In this document: positions 7,765 to 15,300 of the stretch, piece by piece
How positions within the stretch are numbered: the stretch's first letter is position 1
Layout: each line of letters starts with the position of its first letter
The notes under the pieces: model-generated
Database searches by the model: none
What the model saw: the letters and a program-made list of their open reading frames with translations, nothing else
Told to the model about the DNA's origin: nothing
Assembly (NCBI GenBank): GCA_937897005.1
Contig: CALCOQ010000010.1
Span: forward strand, 1-17,214
DNA length: 17,214 bases
Reading direction: 5' to 3'
Origin: an uncultured euryarchaeote
GTDB lineage: Archaea > Thermoplasmatota > Poseidoniia > Poseidoniales > Poseidoniaceae
Made by a program: the position numbers and the translations under genes

Positions 7765-9519
7765 CTAGAGAACCGGGTCCCGAATCGCTTGACGCAAGGC
7801 TTCTATGTCGAATTCTGCAGCATGCATTGGAACTCTCAGTTCAAAGTGGTCACCTACAACAGGGTCAATTTCCCCCATCTGACCTACTTCCTTACCAGAG
7901 ATGAGAATCTTTGCAGAACGCCCTTTCATCCATGGGCCTTCTCCAAGGGCCACTGTTTCCCAGCTGACATCCAGTTCCTGTGAGTCTGTACCAAGGTCTC
8001 TCAGCAGTGCCTGTACCATTCCTCTACTTTGCGAGAAGGATGAGACCTGCTCAGCGCACAGCCAAGCGATTCTATTCCGATTCTTGTGACCTCTGACACA
8101 GATGCCAGATTCATAGACACGTTGCGGTAACTCATGTCTTCGATTTGCAGACAATAATCGCAATAGACTGGGTAAGATGGATTGGCGAAGTATCGTGTGT
8201 TCTCCAGTGATGGGGTTCTTGATGGTGGTGACCTCCCCCTCAGCAGGAATACGAACTGCAGAGAATTGATCAGTCTCATTGGATAGTGTCAAGCTCTGGA
8301 CCTGTTGGAGTCCAAGACCTTGAAGACAATCTCTGAGGCGACGCGTGAAGGTGGCCTCTTGGCGAGGAATTGCAGTGGTGGGAAATGCTGGAGTGGCTTC
8401 TCCAAGGTCCTCGTATCCATGCCCAATGGCAATATCTTCAACCAGGTCGATGGGGTGTAGAATGTCGAATCGCCAACGTGGCATCTCAATCACCAGCCAA
8501 TCTCCATTTGGTGACGCGTCAGCCATTCTATCGCCTCCACCACCATTGCAAGGCTCTCTCCCTAGATACCGGCCTCCCATTCGGGTAATGGTGCGTTCCA
8601 GTTCGACATCGCTGAATTCATGGCCAAGAATCTGCACCACCAATTCTTCAGGAACCCTGTGTTTCTGTGGACTGCCATCAGGAGTGGCTAATTCCTCATC
8701 GTGACAAGAACTTATCCTAACCGATTCAATCACCCCGCCTCGTGCTGCAAGTTGTAGACAGATCAGTAGTAAACAGCATTCGCAAGCCCTTTGATCCCAA
8801 CCGGTGACATCGATGAAGAAATCCGTGGTTGAATGGCTGACCGTAGTGTGATCACCATTGATTATCGGTGGAAATGACAAGACTCTGTCAGAGCCATCCA
8901 GAATCACTGGGTAGCGATCAAATCCCTCTAGAAGGTGAGCGTAATCCACTCCTTTGTCATGCTGGCTAAGGATTTCATCAATACTCATGGTTCGAGTCAT
9001 CTGTAGTGGTGTGAATGAGTAGTCTCCCCTGACGCAAACCACCCTGAATGGTGGGGCCAATGTTGAGAGATCATGAACCCCAATGGATGCTCTTCTTCTC
9101 CCCCTCCCTATGGCGAAATGCAATTTTTCTTGATGATCCATCAGAGCCTTGATGAAATCCTCCTTTTGCTGGGCGGAATCACCGCTGTCAACCCCGCGAA
9201 CAATAGCACCCAGAATGATAGGTCTGACCTCAGCAAGGCCAGCATCAACATCCATGCTCACTTCACCGTCTACTACATCCAGGGCTGGTTGAGACTCGGT
9301 TCCATGTAGAAACGGCCTGATGGCATGAGCGAGAGTTTCTCCAGACAACAGGTCTGGGCGGTCAGGGAAAATCTCGATCTCCAGCATCTCATCATCGCAT
9401 CTGGTGATGTCGGTTCCAAGTAGTGGAAGTTCATCCACCAATCTATTGAAGTCATGTTCAACACCATGTACTGCCTGAATCTTGCTCAGAAGTTCTTGCT
9501 CCACTTTGATCGTTGGCAT
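7765..9519 (-). CDS. pheT: Phenylalanyl-tRNA synthetase beta subunit, archaeal/eukaryotic type
   Basis: PheT pairs with PheS to form the alpha2-beta2 enzyme that charges tRNA-Phe. At 584 residues it has archaeal length, without the extra bacterial domains. The N-terminal B1-like part includes IEIFPDRPDLLSGETLAHAIR (49-69). The B3/B4 region contains KLHFAIGRGRRRASIGVHDL (132-151) and PPIINGDHTTVSHSTTDFF (217-235), both typical of the archaeal/eukaryotic branch. The B5 domain lies at about 285-373 (VPEELVVQILGHEFSDVELE onward, then RWRFDILHPIDLVEDIAIGHGYEDL). The C-terminal catalytic-like fold has NPITGEHTILRQSILPSLL (435-453) and ends DPVL. The ATG at 9519 is chosen over the TTG one codon upstream because a strong SD, GAGGTG at 9525-9530, lies 5 nt before it. 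It follows the GXGXG gene by 9 nt and precedes the S8 protease. pheS is not in the window; in many archaea the two genes are unlinked. Confidence 0.95.
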   Translation of the reverse strand: MPTIKVEQELLSKIQAVHGVEHDFNRLVDELPLLGTDITRCDDEMLEIEIFPDRPDLLSGETLAHAIRPFLHGTESQPALDVVDGEVSMDVDAGLAEVRPIILGAIVRGVDSGDSAQQKEDFIKALMDHQEKLHFAIGRGRRRASIGVHDLSTLAPPFRVVCVRGDYSFTPLQMTRTMSIDEILSQHDKGVDYAHLLEGFDRYPVILDGSDRVLSFPPIINGDHTTVSHSTTDFFIDVTGWDQRACECCLLLICLQLAARGGVIESVRISSCHDEELATPDGSPQKHRVPEELVVQILGHEFSDVELERTITRMGGRYLGREPCNGGGGDRMADASPNGDWLVIEMPRWRFDILHPIDLVEDIAIGHGYEDLGEATPAFPTTAIPRQEATFTRRLRDCLQGLGLQQVQSLTLSNETDQFSAVRIPAEGEVTTIKNPITGEHTILRQSILPSLLRLLSANRRHELPQRVYESGICVRGHKNRNRIAWLCAEQVSSFSQSRGMVQALLRDLGTDSQELDVSWETVALGEGPWMKGRSAKILISGKEVGQMGEIDPVVGDHFELRVPMHAAEFDIEALRQAIRDPVL

Positions 9520-9524
9520 CAATC

Positions 9525-9530
9525 CACCTC
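9525..9530 (-). promoter_or_regulatory. Ribosome binding site of pheT overlapping the upstream stop codon
   Basis: Minus-strand GAGGTG begins with the GA of the TGA stop of the GXGXG gene and lies 5 nt before the pheT ATG. It decides the pheT start (9519 rather than the TTG at 9522) and implies translational coupling. Confidence 0.75.
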
Positions 9531-11169
9531 AACTTGCAAACCAATGTGGCAGAGGACGCCCATATCCGGAGAGACGGAGACCACTGGTAGAGGCCGTCTC
9601 ATGATCCAGGGCCCGTAGATGTTTACGGGTCAGATTATCGATGGTGGAAATGCCAAGATGTACCAACCAACCACATAGTCCCTCGTGAAGTTCTCTCAAC
9701 CACGCCTCGATCGCTTGGCTGGAATCATCTGGTACCTGACAACTGAGAATTGTTGAACCTGCAGCACAAGAAATTGCTAGATCCGCGGCATCCGCATTCC
9801 AATCAATGTTCAGCCCAGACAGGATTCCATCAGTAGCCATCCCCGAAGATGCGGCAGAGCGTCCGACCAATGGGAGAGCAGAATCGGCACTTCTTCCACT
9901 TGAATCTCCAAGTCTTGCGATGACAGCATCAATTCCACAACCTGTTGCCGAACGATGTAATCTTTCAACACGATCGACATCATCTATGAAGATGATTGGC
10001 GAATCCTCGTCAAGAATGCCCCGTAACGAAACCACAATGCCATCAAGAACAGGTGAACTGAGTGTCGGAAGTGCTGCAAGATCAAGGACCGCTCCTCCTG
10101 CCTTCTCTAGAAGTGCGAAACAATCATTCAGATTATTTGAGTCGAGAATCACGAGATCGATGCTTCTAGGCTCCTTGCGGACGATGAACGGTTGAATCGA
10201 GGTCATTTCCCCTTTCAGGCCTTTACCAGACTCTCTCATCGGAATCAGAGGTAGTGGTAGTCCAACCGCCTTCGACTCACCACCTCTTTCGGCAAGTAGT
10301 ACCAAGGTATCTCTCTGAGAGTGGGCTGGAACCGCATCTTCACCACCGTTGACCAATCCAATCCCACCCCAACCTCCGCTCGGAACAGATTCGGGAGCCG
10401 TGGGTCTGATGGCGGAATCTTCAATCGCTGTCAAGCAGACAGCATCGTTGGGCACTTCAAGTGTTGAATCTCCAATTTCAGAGTTGAGTTTCTTGGCTGC
10501 GGCTGTGCTGAGTGAATCCATCTTCACCCCTTCAGGAATCGCAGGGCAGCGGCCGTTGATGATGATCCGGCCCCCAGTCATTCCAACACCCGGCTCTCGC
10601 CCGACATCACCGTGTACGACTATCGTACCCCCACTCATGCCTCCTCCTATTCTGAGTCCAGCGTCTCCCCTGACCAGTAACAGTCCTCCTGACATCTGTG
10701 AGCCGGCATCATCTCCAGCACCATCACGGACAGTAATTCTTCCATCGCACATTCCATGCCCCAAGAAGGCTCCAACCCCTCTTTCCACCGAAAGGTTCCC
10801 GCCATTGTTCCAAGCTCCAAAAAGTTCTCCTGCAGTACCTTCCAGAGTGAAGTTCCCACCGGTTGAGAATGCAGCCACGGAATCGTTGAGAGCACCCAGC
10901 ATTCGTAGTCTGGCTCCTTCAGGAAGACCGGGTGCGACACCCATCTCTCCCTGTTTCGGGTTCGGTTCTCCGTTTCGGCTCCACCCTACTTTCATTCCTT
11001 GGTCCAATTGCAGTGCTCGTTCGACCAGACGCGCAAGGTCACGATTCAATTGGAGGCTGCGAACCACATCCTCTCGCATCTCGGCCATCGTCCTTGCCAA
11101 TACCTTGCGGTCTTCAAACTGTCCACGCATTACCCGCCATGAACGGCGGAATACCACCTTTGTCTTCAT
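9529..11169 (-). CDS. GXGXG-domain protein (glutamate synthase domain 3 / FwdC-like) with C-terminal degenerate FMN-domain-like region
   Basis: The 546-residue protein starts with a basic, probably helical segment (1-60). Residues about 85-210 form a glycine-rich beta-helix with repeated GG/GxG turns, as in FSTGGNFTLEGTAGELFGAW, NNGGNLSVERGVGAFLGHGM, QMSGGLLLVRGDAGLRIGGG and GMTGGRIIINGRCP. This is the fold of the GXGXG domain of the glutamate synthase large chain and of formylmethanofuran dehydrogenase subunit C. Residues about 285-546 resemble, by eye, the end of the glutamate synthase FMN domain: GCGIDAVIARLG, a G-x-N-x-D-A-D-A-A stretch, and a tail with WLRELHEGLCGWLVHLGIST and HLRALDHETAST. 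The Cys-rich 3Fe-4S signature with CPVGIATQ expected there is absent. The domain order is also reversed relative to standard GltB. A structural or binding role is more likely than glutamate synthesis, but this is inference. It is the first gene of the unit with pheT and the protease, and is divergent from gap. Confidence 0.85.
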   Translation of the reverse strand: MKTKVVFRRSWRVMRGQFEDRKVLARTMAEMREDVVRSLQLNRDLARLVERALQLDQGMKVGWSRNGEPNPKQGEMGVAPGLPEGARLRMLGALNDSVAAFSTGGNFTLEGTAGELFGAWNNGGNLSVERGVGAFLGHGMCDGRITVRDGAGDDAGSQMSGGLLLVRGDAGLRIGGGMSGGTIVVHGDVGREPGVGMTGGRIIINGRCPAIPEGVKMDSLSTAAAKKLNSEIGDSTLEVPNDAVCLTAIEDSAIRPTAPESVPSGGWGGIGLVNGGEDAVPAHSQRDTLVLLAERGGESKAVGLPLPLIPMRESGKGLKGEMTSIQPFIVRKEPRSIDLVILDSNNLNDCFALLEKAGGAVLDLAALPTLSSPVLDGIVVSLRGILDEDSPIIFIDDVDRVERLHRSATGCGIDAVIARLGDSSGRSADSALPLVGRSAASSGMATDGILSGLNIDWNADAADLAISCAAGSTILSCQVPDDSSQAIEAWLRELHEGLCGWLVHLGISTIDNLTRKHLRALDHETASTSGLRLSGYGRPLPHWFAS

Positions 11170-11219
11170 GGCGAGGCGTCGTAATGTTCATGGGTGGGCC
11201 GCAAAAGCAGTTGAACGAA

Positions 11220-11226
11220 GAGGTGA
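11220..11226 (+). promoter_or_regulatory. Ribosome binding site of gap
   Basis: GAGGTGA is a seven-base match to a full Shine-Dalgarno sequence, ending 5 nt before the ATG at 11232. It decides the start against in-frame upstream candidates, including the ATG at 11190. Confidence 0.8.
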
Positions 11227-11231
11227 GGAGA

Positions 11232-12281
11232 ATGGTCACACGCGTAGGGATAAATGGTTATGGAACCATTGGCAAGAGGGTAGCAGATGCTGTGGCGGCA
11301 CAATCCGATATGGAAGTCGTAGGGGTGACCAAGACCGGCCCCTCGTTCGGGTGTGATCTTGCAGTCAGAAAGGGATACCCCTTGTTCTGCACCTTTGATG
11401 ATGCTGGTAAGATAGCGGCTTTTTCTGAAAGTGGATATCAATGCAATGGCGGTTTATCGGATCTATTAGCCGGTTGCGACATCATCATTGACTGTTCACC
11501 AGGAAAAGTAGGTGCTGAGAATCTCGCCAAGTACATGGCCGCCGGAGTGAAGTCGATTTTCCAGGGCGGGGAGAAACATGATCTGACCGGAAGGTCCTAT
11601 TCCTCAAGTGCCAATCATTCTGAGAATCTAGGTGTTGACTGTACAAGAGTAGTCTCCTGCAATACCACTGGTCTATCTCGCACTCTGGTTCCACTGCAGG
11701 AACATTGTGCTGATCGGGGAGGAATATCGGTCAATTGTGTCATGATCAGAAGGGCAGCCGACCCTGGAGATTCTTCCAAGGGACCTATCAACGCCATCAA
11801 GCCAGTCCTGAAGGTCCCAAGCCATCATGGGCCTGATCTCATGACCGTTTCGCCTGAAATAGACATCACCAGTCTTGCAGTTGCGGTACCCACCACCATC
11901 ATGCACGTTCATGCGATAACGGTCAATCTACCGGCCGGACACGGTCTTGATACAGAGAAAGTGATTGCAATGTGGGACTCTGCTGCCAGAGTCCTGGTCA
12001 TGAATGGTGCCGACACACGTATCACCACGACTGCAGAAGTCATGGAATTGGCCAGAGATATTGGCCGGACATGGGGGGATCTTCACGAGATATTCGTTTG
12101 GGAGGATGGAGTCAGTCTGCAGTCTGACACTCTGTATTACTTCCAGGCGATTCATCAGGAGAGCGATGTGATACCTGAGAATGTGGATGCGATCAGGGCA
12201 TTGATGAGCAGTGAAGCAGATTGGCGGGCGAGTGTTGACAGAACAGACGCCGCGATTGCGCAATTCAATGGCCTTTCTTGA
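11232..12281 (+). CDS. gap: Glyceraldehyde-3-phosphate dehydrogenase, archaeal type II (phosphorylating)
   Basis: The enzyme interconverts glyceraldehyde-3-phosphate plus phosphate and 1,3-bisphosphoglycerate with NAD(P), mainly in the gluconeogenic direction in many archaea. It is a cytoplasmic tetramer in known members. From the ATG at 11232 the protein has 349 residues, close to the archaeal norm. The Rossmann motif is GINGYGTIGKRVADA (6-20). The family block IFQGGEKH lies at 109-116. Catalytic Cys143 sits in VVSCNTTGLSRTL, RRAADPGD follows at 173-180, PSHHGPDL at 196-203 is another archaeal signature, and IMHVHAI (223-229) holds the conserved His residues. The open frame continues upstream to 10932 but that part runs antisense through the neighbouring gene and is unlike the family. 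The start is 62 bp from the divergent GXGXG gene. A perfect hairpin follows the stop by 9 bp. Confidence 0.95.
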   Translation: MVTRVGINGYGTIGKRVADAVAAQSDMEVVGVTKTGPSFGCDLAVRKGYPLFCTFDDAGKIAAFSESGYQCNGGLSDLLAGCDIIIDCSPGKVGAENLAKYMAAGVKSIFQGGEKHDLTGRSYSSSANHSENLGVDCTRVVSCNTTGLSRTLVPLQEHCADRGGISVNCVMIRRAADPGDSSKGPINAIKPVLKVPSHHGPDLMTVSPEIDITSLAVAVPTTIMHVHAITVNLPAGHGLDTEKVIAMWDSAARVLVMNGADTRITTTAEVMELARDIGRTWGDLHEIFVWEDGVSLQSDTLYYFQAIHQESDVIPENVDAIRALMSSEADWRASVDRTDAAIAQFNGLS

Positions 12282-12290
12282 GCCATTTCA

Positions 12291-12309
12291 TTGAGCCCTA
12301 GGGGCTCAA
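12291..12309 (+). terminator. Perfect 8-bp hairpin after gap (possible terminator)
   Basis: TTGAGCCC, then the loop TAG, then GGGCTCAA form a perfect stem starting 9 bp after the gap stop codon. No T-run follows, and archaeal termination usually relies on T-rich tracts rather than hairpins. It could instead be a 3'-end stabiliser or an operator for the downstream protease gene, whose ATG is at 12362. Confidence 0.4.
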
Positions 12310-12361
12310 ATCTCCGATTTCATCATAAGTGTTCCAATGCCGCCAGCGATTAGCGGTGTCC

Positions 12362-15300
12362 ATGGGTCTTGGTGTTCGTTCCTGTGTTGTCCTGTTGCTC
12401 ATGCTGCTGAGCACATGTGTTGCACCAGCCCTTTCAGCCCAGTCAGTTGATGAGACCGAGGAGCAAGCGGAAGTCGGATGGCAACGAATGTCGCCTTCTG
12501 AGATGGTTTCTGTCGACCTCAAGGAATCCACTGGCTCATTGCACACCACACTGGGTTCATTCGACCCAGTTCTTGCTTCATCACCCGATTCACTTGTCAC
12601 ATCACATGCTTCAGATTCGGTTTTCATCATCCAGTTGCATAGTGCTGATGCCATGATCCTTGCAAGTCTTGCTGACAAGTATTCATTGAAGGTATTGGAC
12701 CATCTACCCGATGAAGGATGGGTGATTCGAACCTCGTATGCAGATGGAATGAACCTTCTTGAACAGGAACCTGAAGTTCGCTGGGTTGGTCAACTCCAAT
12801 CCGCATGGAAACTGAGTGAATCTCTGCACCAACAGTTCCTCCAACCACCCGCCAGCATCGATATTGCTGTTGTTCTCACTCCCGATATGAAACAGTCTTC
12901 GGAGATGCAGATAAGTGCTGAATTCTCTGCACTTGGAGCCGAAAGGACATGGTGTGGAAGCGGTCAATGCGAACTTTGGGGACTATCTTGGGATAGTGAA
13001 TACATCGAGGCACTGGCAACTGATGACAGGATTCTTCATCTAAGTACCTTGAATCCGTCACAAACATTGAATTCCCATGCTGCTGAAACGATAGGGTATG
13101 ATGAGGCGGCCATCATGGCGAATGGTCTTGATGGCACCGGTGAAGTGATTGGTATCGCAGATACCGGTATTGATTCCAGTCATCCTGATTTCGGACAGAG
13201 CATACTTTCCATCAAGACGAATTATGGTCTGGATTCATCCGCATTGGATACCAATGGCGGGCATGGAACCCATGTCGTTGGCACTGTTATCGGAAGTGGC
13301 ACTGGGGATGTTGAAGCAATTGGTCTTGCATCTGGAGCCTTGCTTCATTTCCAGGCATTGGAACATGATAACAGCGGATACTTTGGCCGTCAGGGTTCAT
13401 TGTATGACCTGTTGAGAGATTTCTATGTCGCTGGAGCAAGGACTGGCTCCAACAGTTGGGGTGCACCAGGTGCTCAGGGCCAGTATACCAGTGATGCGAG
13501 AAGTGTTGATGCCTTTGTCGATGACCACGATGATTTCACTGTCTTGTTCGCTGCTGGTGAATCCACATCAGGTATCGCCTCTCCTTCAACAGCCAAGAAC
13601 GTCCTTTCAATCGGAGCATCTACCAGCAATCGCACCGGCTCATTACCTGCTGGTTCAGTGTGGTCATCCAGTGCGACTGGATTTTCTGCAGATGGTCGAA
13701 TAAAACCAGATCTGGTAGCACCAGGAGTAGACATCTGCAGTACCATGTCTGAAGATGCGCTGAATCCGATAGGTGTGCCTTGTGCCAGCGGAACACATAC
13801 CAATGGTGAAGCCTTGTATGGGCAATCCAATGGCAGCAGCCATTCCACTGCAGTTGCAGCGGCATCCGTCCTGCTGACCAGAGAGTTCCTGCGGAATGAA
13901 GCCATGGTCAACGCACCATCTGCAGACCTGGTTCGAGCCACTTTGATCAATGGAGCGAAGGACCTTGGAGTTGCGGACATCCCCAATGCACAGGAAGGGT
14001 GGGGGCAGATCGACCTGATGGGAAGTATGTATCCCATGGATGGAAGTACCTCTCTGAAGACGTTCTATGATGCCAATATCTCATTGCGGCCCGGGTTCGC
14101 ATTCATCTACGGTTTTGATCTCGATGTGTCTCATGGAGTTTCGATAACGCTTGTCTGGACCGATAGGGAAGGCTCTTCCTCTGCCGCTCAATCTGCATCA
14201 CGCTTGGTCAATGATCTGGACCTGATATTGACTGCGCCAGATGGAACCACTTGGCTGGGAAATGACTTCGCCAATGGGGTATCGAGTACAAGCGGTGCTT
14301 CGGACAGCATCAATGTGGTCGAAAGAATAGAATTGCCTCCGGGAACCAGTTCACAATCTGGCTCATGGAGTGTACAGGTTGCGCATCGCGGTGGATTGGA
14401 GCAGAGTTTCGCCATCGTTGTGGCTGCAGATGGAGTTCACGATCCTGCAACAGACCTTGCTGTGTTCTCAAACAGCATCAGTCCGAGTAGTACCGACCCG
14501 CTGGTCAATGAATTGCTCTCGATAACCACCGCTTGGATAAATCAGGCCCCTCTTGCTACTTCTTCATACAAGGTCAAATTTGAGGACGTCACTTCTGGTG
14601 ATGTCTTGTCTGAGATTACAAAACAAGGAACACTCGGTGGAGAGATCGTTTCTTCGTCCATCTATCACACATTCACCACCACTGGTAGTCATTTGTTACG
14701 ACTCACATTGGATGTCGATGATGATGTTGCAGAAATAAATGATGAGAATAATGGCTTCAACAACAATGTCAAGGAATTCACGGTGAATGTCACTGCACTT
14801 GGAGTCAGATTGATTCCGCTGTTCGAAGATGGTAGTGAACCATCCACGAATGAACAGACTGCGGTTGCCTTGACGCGTGTCCTCGACGCTCGGAATTCCT
14901 CTACGGTTCGATTCGATGTGATATTGAGACACGAAGGTACTGGTACCGAGATGGTGTCTTTGTCTGCAGGCAGTGTCAGGATGGTGGACCCGAATAATGG
15001 AGCCTCACTGATGTCCTCACCTGATATCTGGAGCAAGAGCCTGAATGTGAGCAGCCCACTGGAATTGGCTCCAGCAGGAAGTGAAGGTGATGAGCAAGCA
15101 TTCAGTCTTGATCTGGAGGACACAGATGCAGACCCCAATGCCGATGTTCCAAGGTATGCATATGCTGGAACCTTTGTAATCGATATCGAAGCGCGATATC
15201 AAATGCAGCCTTTAGTGAGACACAAGATACGATTGACCTTGGAAGTAGTAGAAGTCGATGATGTCGATGTGGCGGTCGCAGGTACCACCGATCTCGCGGC

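Noticed and set aside
10932..11231. N-terminal extension of gap
   Set aside because: The extra 100 residues are antisense to the neighbouring gene, unlike any GAPDH, and a full Shine-Dalgarno supports the ATG at 11232.
10349..11356. 335-residue plus-strand ORF antisense to the GXGXG gene and overlapping gap
   Set aside because: Its Pro/Ser-rich translation is the mirror of a glycine-rich gene on the other strand, has no family features and collides with the gap start.
13474..14037. 187-residue minus-strand ORF inside the second protease
   Set aside because: It lies entirely opposite well-conserved catalytic sequence, including the Ser493 block, and shows no recognisable family.
14689..15138. 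149-residue minus-strand ORF
   Set aside because: It is opposite the continuous protease frame and is low-complexity Ser-rich; a shadow of codon bias.
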